Assembly (NCBI RefSeq): GCF_020618415.1
Contig: NZ_CP085344.1
Coordinates: forward strand, 3,371,001-3,435,000
Source: Cupriavidus sp. MP-37
GTDB taxonomy: Bacteria > Pseudomonadota > Gammaproteobacteria > Burkholderiales > Burkholderiaceae
DNA length: 64,000 bases
Reading direction: 5' to 3'
Positions 1 to 8,061 of this stretch are shown here, in pieces. Under the pieces are notes generated by a model that had not been told where the DNA came from, made no database searches, and was given only the letters and a program-made list of their open reading frames with translations. Positions within the stretch are counted from its first letter, which is position 1. Each line of letters starts with the position of its first letter. A program made the translations under genes and the position numbers.

Positions 1-836
1 AAGTTCAGGAACGACAGCGAATTCTGCGAGCGGATTGCCGCGGTGCGGTACTTGCGCAGGTTTTCGTCATAGCGCTGCGCCTCGTAGGCTTCATTGCCGA
101 AGTACTTGACGGTCTCGAAGTTCAGCAGCGAATCGATCGCCTTCTGGTTGGCGCGCGAATCCAGCTCGTTCATGCGGCGGCGGAAGTGCGTGCGCCATTC
201 CGTCACCACGATGGTGAAGACGATATAGCCCACCAGCGCGCAGCCGGTGATGGCGGCGAACCAGATGTCGTAGTGCAGGATGAAGAAGCCGATCACCAGC
301 GCCATCTCCACCAGCGTGGGCAGGATGCTGTACAGCGAATACGAGATCAGCGACTGGATGCCGCGCGTGCCGCGCTCGATGTCGCGGCTCATGCCGCCGG
401 TCTGGCGGTCCAGGTGGAAGCGCAGCGACAGCGCATGCAGGTGCCGGAACACCTGCAGCGCAATCTCGCGCACGGCGCTCTGCGTGACCTTGGAAAAGAG
501 AATTTCCCGCAACTCGGTGAACAGCGTCGCCGACAGGCGCAGCATGCCGTAGGCGACGATCAGCCCGACCGGCACCGCCAGCAGCGCGCGCGGGTCGCCG
601 GCGGTGATGTTCATGCTGTCGATCAGCCGCTTCATCAGCACCGGCACACCCAGGTTGGCCACCTTGGCCGCCACCAGGCAGGCCAGCGCCAGCATCACGC
701 GCCACTTGTAGTGCCAGACATAGGGCAGCAGGTTGCGTACGGTCTGCCAGTCGCTGCGGGGGGCGCGCTGGCCGGGAAAGAGCTTGACCGAGGCAGTGTC
801 GGGGGCCTGCTCGGCGGTCGTGGAATAGCGGCGCAT
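1..836 (-). CDS. atmA: AtmA: Atm1/HMT1-type ABC exporter, N-terminal part (runs off the window)
   Basis: Half-size ABC exporter of the mitochondrial Atm1/bacterial HMT1 group, which moves glutathione-linked sulfur or metal compounds across the inner membrane. About 278 residues are visible from the ATG at 836. They cover the hydrophilic N-terminus and most of the ABC transmembrane domain, with hydrophobic segments near residues 47-66, 89-106, 170-188 and 193-212. The motif NFETVKYFGNE close to the window edge is typical of this subfamily. The nucleotide-binding domain lies beyond base 1, so Walker motifs cannot be checked. The gene is divergent from the thioesterase at 949. In Cupriavidus metallidurans the homologue AtmA is linked to nickel and cobalt tolerance; that role here is inferred. 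Confidence 0.82.
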   Translation of the reverse strand, partial: MRRYSTTAEQAPDTASVKLFPGQRAPRSDWQTVRNLLPYVWHYKWRVMLALACLVAAKVANLGVPVLMKRLIDSMNITAGDPRALLAVPVGLIVAYGMLRLSATLFTELREILFSKVTQSAVREIALQVFRHLHALSLRFHLDRQTGGMSRDIERGTRGIQSLISYSLYSILPTLVEMALVIGFFILHYDIWFAAITGCALVGYIVFTIVVTEWRTHFRRRMNELDSRANQKAIDSLLNFETVKYFGNEAYEAQRYDENLRKYRTAAIRSQNSLSFLN

Positions 837-948
837 ACGTTAGAATCCGGGCCAATGCGCGATTGTCGCAGGAATCGCATTGCGCGGCAGGCGAAGGGTT
901 TTTCGTCGCGGCCGGCGCCCCTCTTCGGAAGTCCACCCGCATACCCTC

Positions 949-1353
949 ATGAACGCTCCCCATACCGTCCCCGCCCTGCCCGCCGGCAAGAATCCCGCTC
1001 TGCGCGTGGTGCCGATGCCCGCGGACGCCAACGTGCACGGCGACGTGTTCGGCGGCTGGATCATGTCGCAGGTGGATATCGCCGGCTCGATCCCGGCGGT
1101 CGAGCGCGCGCAGGGGCGCGTGGCCACCGTCGCGGTCAATTCCTTCCTGTTCAAGCATCCGGTGTTCGTCGGCGACCTGGTGAGCTTCTACGCCGATATC
1201 GTCAAGACCGGACGGACCTCGATCACGGTCGAGGTCGAGGTCTATGCGCAGCGCATGCGGCACAGCAATGAGATCGTCAAGGTGACCGAGGCCACGCTGA
1301 CCTATGTGGCGACGGACGAGTCGCGGCAACCGCGGGTGTTGCCGACGGCTTGA
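949..1353 (+). CDS. YciA-like hotdog-fold acyl-CoA thioesterase
   Basis: Predicted cytosolic acyl-CoA thioesterase of 134 residues that hydrolyses acyl-CoA to free acid and CoA. The segment HGDVFGGWIMSQVD near residues 26-39 is the hotdog-fold active-site region of the YciA/BFIT group, and the length matches single-hotdog enzymes. The ATG at 949 is preferred over an upstream in-frame codon at 880 because family similarity begins just after it. It is divergent from atmA and followed by the insertion sequence. Its nearness to the beta-oxidation genes further right may be coincidental. The chain-length preference cannot be read from the sequence. Confidence 0.85.
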   Translation: MNAPHTVPALPAGKNPALRVVPMPADANVHGDVFGGWIMSQVDIAGSIPAVERAQGRVATVAVNSFLFKHPVFVGDLVSFYADIVKTGRTSITVEVEVYAQRMRHSNEIVKVTEATLTYVATDESRQPRVLPTA

Positions 1354-1383
1354 GGGCCTGACGGCTCCCGATCATCGATGGGT

Positions 1384-1408
1384 GTGCTCCCTCTCCCGCT
1401 TGCGGGAG
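1384..1408. repeat. Left piece of a REP-like palindrome interrupted by the insertion sequence
   Basis: Contains the hairpin CTCTCCCGC-TT-GCGGGAGAG (1391-1410), of which the last two bases are assigned to the insertion sequence. It matches the first arm of the palindromic repeats at 8122, 28381 and 37340. The rest of the repeat resumes at 2847, so the element at 1409-2846 splits one REP/BIME unit. Confidence 0.75.
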
Positions 1409-1415
1409 AGATGGA

Positions 1416-1428
1416 ATGAACACCGCCC
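1416..1428 (+). repeat. Left subterminal inverted repeat of the IS1111-type element
   Basis: ATGAACACCGCCC, the exact reverse complement of 2831-2843. Confidence 0.85.
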
Positions 1429-1543
1429 ATCTACCGCCAAGCCAGGCCGCGGCCTAGAAAACAAAGGGGCTCTCGCTTGACCGACGGCATCGATGTGCCA
1501 GAGTGAAAGTTCGATCCAACACTCAAGGTCGAGGAGAGCCCAA

Positions 1544-2566
1544 ATGAATGCTATGACATATGGGCTGGACATTGCAAAGACAGTGTTCCAGATGTACTGG
1601 ATAGACCCCATTACGGGGAAGCCCCAGAACCGGCGATTCAGCCGCACCGCGCTCATCGAATTCCTGTCCAATTGCCAGCCTGGGCAGATCGCACTGGAGG
1701 CCTGTGGCGGTGCCCACTGGTGGGCGCGCAAGATCCAGAGCCTTGGCCACGAAGTGGTGTTGCTCAACCCGGGTTACGTACGCGCCTTCGTGCGTACGAA
1801 CAAGAACGACGCGGCGGACGCCCGAGCCATCTGGACTGCAGCCCGGCAACCCGACATGCCGGTCGTGTCGGTCAAGACCGAAGCGCAGCAGGCTGTGCTC
1901 TCGTTGCATCGTATACGGGACGGGCTGGTCAAGACGCGCACCCGGCAGAGCAACCAGATGCGCGGGCTGCTGGGCGAATATGGCCTGCACTTCCGCACGG
2001 GGCGGCTGGCCTTCCGGGCCGAGCTGCGCCAGCGCTGGGCTGAGGTCGCTCAGGTCGTACCGCCCTTGTTGATGCGCGCGCTGGAGCGGCAGGTCTGTGC
2101 GCTGCGCGAACTCGACGAACAGATCCAACTGGTTGAGCGTGACCTCCAGGAATGGCTGAGGTCTGATCCGGCCGCGCAGATCGTGGAGAAGATTCCCGGC
2201 GTCGGCCCCATTACCGCCACCGCCTTGGTCGCGACCATGGGCTGTGCCCAGGCCTTCCGCTCAGGCAGAGCCTTCGCTGCAAGCCTGGGACTGGTTCCCG
2301 CGCAGACCGGCACGGGCGGCAACGTACGGCTCGGTCACATCAGCAAGCGCGGCGACGCTTACGTGCGACGACAGTTGGTCAACGCCGGACGCACGATGCT
2401 CACGCGCACCAAACATCCGCCGGCCTGGGCACTGTCCATGCTGCAGCGGCGCCCCAAGAACGTGGTGGTCGTGGCGCTGGCCAACAAGATCGCCCGGACA
2501 GCCTGGGCATTAATGGCCCATGGGCGCCAATACGATCCCGGACATGTGAGCTTGCGCCCGGCCTGA
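1544..2566 (+). CDS. IS110/IS1111-family DEDD transposase (recombinase)
   Basis: Transposase of 340 residues for the surrounding element. The N-terminal RuvC-like DEDD domain (about residues 5-150) shows GLDIAKTVF with Asp near residue 9, ALEACGG with Glu near 50, and NKNDAADARAI with the two late aspartates. The C-terminal Transposase_20 domain (about 205-290) shows PGVGPITATALVATMG and a segment SGRAFAASLGLVP holding a candidate catalytic serine. The ATG at 1544 follows a GAGGAG ribosome-binding site (1531-1536); in-frame upstream codons lack one. Family members are guided by a bridge RNA and join circular intermediates to specific targets. The frame is intact. Confidence 0.93.
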   Translation: MNAMTYGLDIAKTVFQMYWIDPITGKPQNRRFSRTALIEFLSNCQPGQIALEACGGAHWWARKIQSLGHEVVLLNPGYVRAFVRTNKNDAADARAIWTAARQPDMPVVSVKTEAQQAVLSLHRIRDGLVKTRTRQSNQMRGLLGEYGLHFRTGRLAFRAELRQRWAEVAQVVPPLLMRALERQVCALRELDEQIQLVERDLQEWLRSDPAAQIVEKIPGVGPITATALVATMGCAQAFRSGRAFAASLGLVPAQTGTGGNVRLGHISKRGDAYVRRQLVNAGRTMLTRTKHPPAWALSMLQRRPKNVVVVALANKIARTAWALMAHGRQYDPGHVSLRPA

Positions 2567-2830
2567 GCCGGGGGGCATCACCTTCCCTTAACCAGCGCTT
2601 GATTAACCTTCACGGCTGCACAGGCAAGAAACAGCAATGACGAAACAGGTAGGACCGTGGGAACCCAAACCTGCCCCAACCCAAGCGGCTTACAAGCCCG
2701 TGGCGAGAGATTGAGGACGGTTCTCAGCAGCTTCCATTGTGGCCCGCGAGAACAAGTACTCGCTCCAGGCCGGATATAAGGCAGCAGCCCCATCCTGCGA
2801 CGTCAAGCTGGTTCCAAAACCTTGCAACCG
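2567..2830 (+). ncRNA. Candidate bridge RNA region in the right end of the IS1111-type element
   Basis: No gene is visible in these 264 bases between the transposase stop and the right inverted repeat. IS1111-type elements encode their bridge RNA here. CCCCAACCC (2674-2682) is the exact reverse complement of the right target flank GGGTTGGGG (2848-2856), fitting a right target guide. GTGGGAA (2657-2663) resembles the left target GCGGGAG and could pair using a G-U wobble with one mismatch. A CAGGT/ACCTG pair (2646-2650, 2669-2673) flanks it. TTCCAT (2732-2737) is complementary to ATGGAA at the left tip (1411-1416), fitting a right donor guide. The transcript ends and fold are inferred, not shown. 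Confidence 0.5.
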
Positions 2831-2843
2831 GGGCGGTGTTCAT
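2831..2843 (-). repeat. Right subterminal inverted repeat of the IS1111-type element
   Basis: GGGCGGTGTTCAT, the exact reverse complement of 1416-1428; three bases (ATA) separate it from the inferred right tip. Confidence 0.85.
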
Positions 2844-2846
2844 ATA

Positions 2847-2979
2847 AGGGTTGGGGTGAGGGCGGGCGCTGGCCGAAGTCACTGCACCGGAAAGAACCGT
2901 TGGCCCCGCTTCTTTTGGCTCCTTGCTAGCCCACCCCTCACCCCGGCCCTCTCCCCATGAGGGGAGAGGGAGAACACCT
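2847..2979. repeat. Right piece of the REP/BIME repeat interrupted by the insertion sequence
   Basis: Begins AGGGTTGGGGTGAGGGCGGG, which continues the hairpin at 1391-1408, and ends with the inverted partner arm CCCTCTCCCCATGAGGGGAG at about 2949-2968. Spacing and sequence match the complete copies at 8122, 28381 and 37340. From 2980 to the stop of the next gene at 3048 nothing further is recognised. Confidence 0.75.
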
Positions 2980-3047
2980 TGCTGAGGCAAGATCGGGCGG
3001 CTTGGGCGCACCCGACACCGCTCTGCTCTTCCACGCAGTCGCGGGTT

Positions 3048-3824
3048 TCACGCAAACTTCATAAAATCCGGTTTCCGCTTCTCAAAGAACGCGCTGAACG
3101 CCTCCTTCGCCTCCGGTGCCACCAGCATGCGCCGGAACACCGCGCCCTCTTCGGCCATCTGCTTTTCCACTTCGGCCATCGCGCCGGCCTTCATCAGGCG
3201 CTTGGTCTCGCGCAGCGACGACGCCGGCAAGGCCGCGAGCTTGCGCGCCTGCGCCAGCGCGAAGTCATGCAGTTCGGCCACCGGCAGCACCCGTGTCACC
3301 AGCCCGATCTCCAGCGCTTCCTGCGCGCTGAAGGCCTCGCCCAGCAGCAGCTTCTCGGCCGCGCGCTGGTAGCCGACAAGCCGTGGCAGCAGCAGGCTGG
3401 ATGCAGCCTCGGGGCACAGCCCCAGCTGCACGAACGGCAGCGACAGCTTGGCGGTATCGGACGCGTAGACCAGGTCGCAATGCAGCAGCATGGTGGTGCC
3501 CACGCCGACCGCGGCGCCGCTGACCGCCGCCACCACCGGCTTGCTGGCATGGCTGATCTGGTACAGGAACTGGAACACCGGGGCCGCTTCGGCGCCCTCG
3601 CCGGCAGTGGGCGGGCGCTGCATGAAATCTTCGAGGTCATTGCCGGCGGTGAAGACTTCGGCCTTGCCACGCAGCACGATGGCGCGCACGGCAGGATCGG
3701 CCTCGGCCGCGCGCAGCGCGTCGGCCAGCGCCTGGTACATCGCCGCGGTGATGGCGTTCTTCTTGTCGATGCGGTCGAATTCGAGCGTCAGGATGCCCTG
3801 CTCGATGCTGGTACGGATGCTCAT
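3048..3824 (-). CDS. Enoyl-CoA hydratase/isomerase family protein
   Basis: Predicted crotonase-fold enzyme of 258 residues that hydrates 2-enoyl-CoA or isomerises enoyl-CoA in beta-oxidation. Visible landmarks are the oxyanion-hole strand FTAGNDLEDF near residue 56, VVAAVSGAAVGVGTTMLLHCD near 95-115, and the typical C-terminal FFEKRKPDF. The usual hydratase glutamates are not evident at both expected places, so isomerase or other crotonase activity is possible. ATG at 3824 follows GAGGAC. A longer in-frame extension to 4403 overlaps the preceding gene and shows no family similarity. Last gene of the beta-oxidation operon that starts with the TetR gene at 10779. Confidence 0.87.
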   Translation of the reverse strand: MSIRTSIEQGILTLEFDRIDKKNAITAAMYQALADALRAAEADPAVRAIVLRGKAEVFTAGNDLEDFMQRPPTAGEGAEAAPVFQFLYQISHASKPVVAAVSGAAVGVGTTMLLHCDLVYASDTAKLSLPFVQLGLCPEAASSLLLPRLVGYQRAAEKLLLGEAFSAQEALEIGLVTRVLPVAELHDFALAQARKLAALPASSLRETKRLMKAGAMAEVEKQMAEEGAVFRRMLVAPEAKEAFSAFFEKRKPDFMKFA

Positions 3825-3844
3825 GGTGTCCTCGTCTGTGGGAG

Positions 3845-4302
3845 TTATTCGAAAGGCGGCGGCGACTCGGCAAGATAGCTGAGCCCGAACGCACGCGCGC
3901 CGACATTCAGTGCCACCGTCAGGCTCATCGGCGCCAGCATCAGCTCGACACCGTGGCTGCGCGCGGTACGCGCCAGCGACTGGTAGGCCGGCATCGCCCG
4001 CACCTCGTCCAGCGGACCGGCATAGCAAGCGGAGATCGCCGGCACCAGCAGGTCGCCGGCGCGGAGGCATTGCTCGGCATGCTGCAGCACGCGGCGCCTG
4101 CCCTCTTCCGAGCCGCGCGCCCTGGCGATGGCTTCGGTCTGGCCGCGATGCATGCGCACCACGGGGCGGAGATTGAACGCGCTGCCCATCACGTAGCGGC
4201 CCCAGGTGATGCTGCCCTCGCCCTTGTGGCGTGCGCGGGTGTACAGGTAATGCAGCTCGTCCGGCACCAGGAACATGCAGGCGGCATCGCGCAGGCGGGC
4301 AT
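3845..4302 (-). pseudogene. Truncated DegV-like gene: only the C-terminal half is readable
   Basis: The readable frame (from an internal ATG at 4276, 143 residues) resembles the C-terminal half of DegV fatty-acid-binding proteins. MFLVPDELHYLYTRAR followed by GRYVMGSAFNLRPVV corresponds to the DegV pattern of a DDLEYLKRGGRI-like strand followed by LLNIKPIL. The end SLTVALNVGARAFGLSYLAE corresponds to the DegV terminal strand. Complete DegV proteins have about 280 residues; the N-terminal domain is absent. A strong site GGGAGGAG (4311-4318) precedes ATG at 4302, but that ATG is out of frame with the conserved part, whose similarity already starts upstream of 4276. An internal deletion that fused start and C-terminal half out of frame would explain this. 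Alternatively it is a short gene with an unrecognised start. The DegV match is by eye only. Confidence 0.5.
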
Positions 4303-4384
4303 AGTGTTGTCTCCTCCCTACCTGGTGACCCGCGTCGCGGGCGGCAGCCCCCGATACTGCTTTCTTCACCTGATGCAGAAGGGC

Positions 4385-4406
4385 GGGATGGCCCCGGGGC
4401 CATCCC
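4385..4406 (-). other. Perfect palindrome downstream of the thiolase gene
   Basis: GGGATGGCCCCGGGGCCATCCC, 11-bp arms without a loop, 10 bases past the thiolase stop. There is no T-run, so it is more likely an RNA-processing or attenuation hairpin inside the operon than a full terminator. Confidence 0.5.
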
Positions 4407-4416
4407 GCAGGCGCGT

Positions 4417-5613
4417 TTATACGCGCTCGAAGATGCCTGCGGCGCCCATGCCCGTGCCGACGCACATGGTGACCATGCCGTACTTCAGGTTGTGGCGGCG
4501 CAGCGCGTGCACCACCGTGGCCGAGCGGATCGCACCGGTGGCACCGAGCGGGTGGCCCAGCGCGATCGCGCCGCCCATGCGGTTGACCCGGGCCGGATCG
4601 AGGTCCAGGTCGCGCATCACCGCCAGCGACTGCGCGGCGAAGGCTTCGTTCAGCTCGATCCAGTCGAGCTGGTCCTGGGTCAGGCCGGCAGCCTTCAGCG
4701 CCGCCGGGATCGCTTCCTTGGGGCCGATCCCCATGATCTCGGGCGGCACGCCGCGCACCGCGAACGAGACAAAGCGCGCCAGCGGCACCAGGTTGAACTG
4801 CTTCAGGATCTTCTCCGAGACCAGGATCAGCGCGCCGGCGCCGTCCGAGGTCTGCGAGCTGTTGCCGGCGGTAACGCTGCCCTTGTTGGCGAATACCGGG
4901 CGCAGCTTGGCCAGCCCTTCGAGCGAGGTATCCGGGCGCGGGCCTTCATCCAGCGCGATGGTGCGGGTCTTCACGCTGACCTGGCCGCTGGCGAGGTCGG
5001 GGAAGCGCTCGACGGTCTCGACCGGCGTGATCTCGTCGCGGAACTCGCCGGCCTGCTGCGCGGCGATGGCCTTCTGGTGCGACGCCAGCGAGAACGCGTC
5101 CTGGTCCTCGCGGCTGACCTGCCACTGCTGCGCCACCTTCTCGGCGGTCAGGCCCATGCCGTAGGCAATGCCCACGTTCTCGTCGCGGGTGAAGATCTCC
5201 GGCGACATCGACGGCGAATTGCCCATCATCGGCACCATGCTCATCGATTCCACGCCGGCGGCGATCATCACGTCGGACTCGCCCACGCGGATGCGGTCGG
5301 CGGCCATCGCCACCGCGCTCAGGCCCGAGGCACAGAAGCGGTTGACGGTGATGCCGCCGACGGTGTTGGGCAGTCCGGACAGCAGCGCGCCGATGCGGGC
5401 CACGTTCAGGCCCTGCTGCGCTTCGGGAATGGCGCAGCCGACGATGGCGTCTTCGATCAGCTGCGGGTCCAGGTTGGGCACCTGTGCCACCGCGGCTTTC
5501 AGGATGGTGGCGAGCAGGTCGTCGGGGCGCGTGTGCTTGAACGCGCCCTTGGGGGCCTTGCCGATCGGCGAGCGGGTGGCCGCAACGATGTATGCGTCTT
5601 GCAGTTGTTTCAT
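4417..5613 (-). CDS. Acetyl-CoA acyltransferase (3-ketoacyl-CoA thiolase)
   Basis: Thiolase of 398 residues that cleaves 3-ketoacyl-CoA with CoA in the last step of beta-oxidation. The nucleophile is Cys94 in NRFCASGL, the His is 354 in ALGHPLGATG, and the second Cys is 384 in CVGTGMG, so all catalytic positions are present. NEAFAAQSL, another thiolase signature, lies near residue 309. Length is normal. It follows the fused dehydrogenase/hydratase gene by 24 bp, so coupled transcription is very likely. FadA-type use in fatty-acid breakdown is favoured over PHB-type synthesis because of the operon. Confidence 0.93.
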   Translation of the reverse strand: MKQLQDAYIVAATRSPIGKAPKGAFKHTRPDDLLATILKAAVAQVPNLDPQLIEDAIVGCAIPEAQQGLNVARIGALLSGLPNTVGGITVNRFCASGLSAVAMAADRIRVGESDVMIAAGVESMSMVPMMGNSPSMSPEIFTRDENVGIAYGMGLTAEKVAQQWQVSREDQDAFSLASHQKAIAAQQAGEFRDEITPVETVERFPDLASGQVSVKTRTIALDEGPRPDTSLEGLAKLRPVFANKGSVTAGNSSQTSDGAGALILVSEKILKQFNLVPLARFVSFAVRGVPPEIMGIGPKEAIPAALKAAGLTQDQLDWIELNEAFAAQSLAVMRDLDLDPARVNRMGGAIALGHPLGATGAIRSATVVHALRRHNLKYGMVTMCVGTGMGAAGIFERV

Positions 5614-5637
5614 GATCTCGGTTCCTCGCTAGCCTGA

Positions 5638-8061
5638 TTAGTTGCGCACCGGCTTGCCGGTCTGCAGCATGCCCATGATGCGCTCCTGCGTCTTGCCGGT
5701 TCCCAGCAGGTCGACGAAGGCCTTGCGCTCCAGCGCCAGCAGCCATTCCTCGCTGACCAGCGCGCCGGCGTCGACGTCGCCGCCGCACACTACTTCGGCG
5801 ATGCGCGTGGCGATCAGGAAGTCATGCGCGGAGATAAAGCCGCCGTCGCGCATATTGACCAGCGAGGCCTTGATGGTGGCCACGCCGGAGCGGCCGGCGA
5901 CCGGGATCAGCGTCGGCAGCGGCGCTCGGTAGCCGGCGTCGGCGAGCGCGCGCACGGCGTTCTGCGCCACGTACAGCAGTTCATGCACGTTGAAGACGAT
6001 CTGGTCGGACGGCTGCAGGTAGCCCATCTGGCGCGCTTCCAGCGCCGAGCCCGAGACCTTGGCCATGGCCGCGCTCTGGAAGCGGCTGGTCAGGAACTGC
6101 AGGCAATTGGTGCTGCCCGCGGCCTGCGCCGCGCGCGCGGCTGCCAGCGCGGCTTCCTTCAGGCCGCCGCCGGCCGGCACCAGGCCCACGCCCACCTCGA
6201 CCAGGCCGATATAGGTTTCCAGCGCCGCCACCCGCGCGGCCGAGTGCAGCATCAGCTCGCAGCCGCCGCCGAGCGCGATGCCCGACGCCGCCGACACCAC
6301 CGGCACCGCGGCGTACTTCACCCGCATCATGCCGTCCTGGAACTTCTTCACGAACGGCTCGATGCCCTTGGCGCCGCCCATCATGAAGGCGGGCATCGCC
6401 GCTTCCAGGTTGGCGCCCGCCGAGAACGGGCCGCCCGGCGCGCCCAGCTGCAGCGAGGTCGGCTGCCACACCACCAGGCCCTTGTAGCCGGCTTCGGCCA
6501 GGTCGATGGCGCGCATCAGGCCGTCGATCACGTCCGGCCCGATGGTGTTCATCTTGCTCTTGAACGAGATCACCAGCACATCGTCCTGGCCCTCGCTCAC
6601 CCAGATGCGCACCGCATCGTTCTCTTCGACGGTGCGGCCGGCCTTGCGCGGATCGGCGGCGGCGCTGCCCTGCAGCGCCGCGCGGAAGGCCTGGCGCTGG
6701 TACACCGGCAGCGTGCTGCGCGCGACGAACGCCTGCGCCGCCGGCGACCACGAGCCTTGCGCCGTATGCACGGCCTGCTGCTCCGCCACCGGGCCGTTGA
6801 ACACCCACGCCGGCAGCGGCGCGCCCGACAGCGCCTTGCCGCTGTCGACGTCTTCCTTGACCCACTCGGCCACCTGCTTCCAGCCGGCCGCCTGCCAGTC
6901 CTCGAACGGGCCCGAGTTCCAGCCGAAGCCCCAGCGGATGGCCAGGTCGATATCGGCGGCCGAACCAGCGATCTGCTCCAGGTACACGGCGATGTAGTGG
7001 AACACGTCGCGGAACACCGCCCACAGGAACTGCGCCTGCGGGTTGGTCGACTCGCGCAGCAGCCGGATGCGTTCGGCCGGTTCCTTCTTCAGCATGCGCA
7101 CCACGATCTCGTCGGCCTTCTTGCCCGACTCGACATACTGGCCGGTGTTGGCGTCGAGCACCTTGATGGCCTTGCCTTCCTTCTTGTAGAAGCCGGCGCC
7201 GGTCTTCTGCCCCAGCGCGCCCGCGTCGACCAGGCCCTTGAGCACGGCCGGGGTCTGGTAGACCGGTGCGAACGGGTCGCCGTGCAGGTTGTCCTGCATG
7301 GTCTTGATCACGTGCGCCATGGTATCCAGGCCGACCACGTCCGCGGTGCGGAAGGTGGCGGACTTGGCGCGGCCCAGCTTGGCACCGGTCAGGTCGTCGA
7401 CCACGTCGAACGGGATGCCGAACTTCTCGGCCTCGGCGAACACCGCCAGGATCGAGAAGATGCCGACGCGGTTGGCGATGAAGTTGGGCGTGTCCTTGGC
7501 GCGCACCACGCCCTTGCCGAGCGTGGTGGTCAGGAAGGCTTCCAGCTGGTCGAGGATCTGCGGCTGCGTCGCCGCGGTCGGGATCAGCTCGACCAGGTGC
7601 ATGTAGCGCGGCGGGTTGAAGAAATGGACGCCGCAGAAGCGCGACTTCAGGTTATCGTCGAAGCCATCGGACAGCGCGGTGATCGACAGCCCCGAGGTGT
7701 TGGTAGCGAAGATCGCGTGCGAGGCCAGGTGCGGCGCGACCTTCTTGTACAGGTCGTGCTTCCAGTCCATGCGCTCGGCAATCGCCTCGATCACCAGGTC
7801 GCATTCCTTGAGCAGGGCGATGTCGTCTTCGTAGTTGGCCGCCTGGATCAGGCCGGCCTCGTCCTTGAGGCCCAGCGGCGCCGGCGACAGCTTCTTCAGG
7901 TTCTCGATAGCGCGCAGCGCGATGCCGTTCTTCGGGCCTTCCTTGGCGGGAAGATCGAACAGCACCACCGGCACGCGCGCGTTGATCAGGTGGGCGGCAA
8001 TCTGCGCACCCATGACGCCGGCACCCAGCACGGCGACTTTCTTGACGATGAAATTGGACAT
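5638..8061 (-). CDS. Fused 3-hydroxyacyl-CoA dehydrogenase / enoyl-CoA hydratase
   Basis: Bifunctional beta-oxidation enzyme of 807 residues with the dehydrogenase first and the hydratase second, the reverse of E. coli FadB and like the FadN-type arrangement. The NAD-binding loop GAGVMGAQIAAHL is at residues about 13-25. The dehydrogenase C-terminal region with HFFNPPRYMHLVELIP follows near 140-155. The crotonase domain lies around residues 500-720 with GIALGGGCELMLHS and GLVPAGGGLKE. ATG at 8061 is chosen because the Rossmann fold starts eight residues later; the 62-codon upstream extension reads through a palindromic repeat. It oxidises 3-hydroxyacyl-CoA and hydrates enoyl-CoA between the acyl-CoA dehydrogenase and thiolase steps. 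Confidence 0.93.
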   Translation of the reverse strand: MSNFIVKKVAVLGAGVMGAQIAAHLINARVPVVLFDLPAKEGPKNGIALRAIENLKKLSPAPLGLKDEAGLIQAANYEDDIALLKECDLVIEAIAERMDWKHDLYKKVAPHLASHAIFATNTSGLSITALSDGFDDNLKSRFCGVHFFNPPRYMHLVELIPTAATQPQILDQLEAFLTTTLGKGVVRAKDTPNFIANRVGIFSILAVFAEAEKFGIPFDVVDDLTGAKLGRAKSATFRTADVVGLDTMAHVIKTMQDNLHGDPFAPVYQTPAVLKGLVDAGALGQKTGAGFYKKEGKAIKVLDANTGQYVESGKKADEIVVRMLKKEPAERIRLLRESTNPQAQFLWAVFRDVFHYIAVYLEQIAGSAADIDLAIRWGFGWNSGPFEDWQAAGWKQVAEWVKEDVDSGKALSGAPLPAWVFNGPVAEQQAVHTAQGSWSPAAQAFVARSTLPVYQRQAFRAALQGSAAADPRKAGRTVEENDAVRIWVSEGQDDVLVISFKSKMNTIGPDVIDGLMRAIDLAEAGYKGLVVWQPTSLQLGAPGGPFSAGANLEAAMPAFMMGGAKGIEPFVKKFQDGMMRVKYAAVPVVSAASGIALGGGCELMLHSAARVAALETYIGLVEVGVGLVPAGGGLKEAALAAARAAQAAGSTNCLQFLTSRFQSAAMAKVSGSALEARQMGYLQPSDQIVFNVHELLYVAQNAVRALADAGYRAPLPTLIPVAGRSGVATIKASLVNMRDGGFISAHDFLIATRIAEVVCGGDVDAGALVSEEWLLALERKAFVDLLGTGKTQERIMGMLQTGKPVRN

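Larger units (their letters stand above)
1409..2846 (+). mobile_element. IS110-family (IS1111-type) insertion sequence, complete
   Basis: About 1.44 kb element with one transposase gene (1544-2566), a short left non-coding end and a long right non-coding end. Perfect 13-bp subterminal inverted repeats, ATGAACACCGCCC at 1416-1428 and GGGCGGTGTTCAT at 2831-2843, frame it. Tips were set 7 bp outside the left repeat and 3 bp outside the right one, the usual IS1111 arrangement. Removing 1409-2846 joins GCGGGAG to AGGGTTGGGG and restores a host REP-like repeat without target duplication, as expected for this family. The intact frame, perfect repeats and clean insertion suggest a recently active copy. 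Confidence 0.85.

Noticed and set aside
1429..1543. Bridge RNA in the left end of the insertion sequence, as in the IS110 group
   Set aside because: The left non-coding part is short, subterminal inverted repeats are present, and the guide-like complementarity is in the long right end, as in the IS1111 group.
4276..4465. N-terminal extension of the DegV-like frame to 4465
   Set aside because: It runs across the thiolase stop region and the palindrome at 4385-4406 and shows no DegV N-terminal domain.
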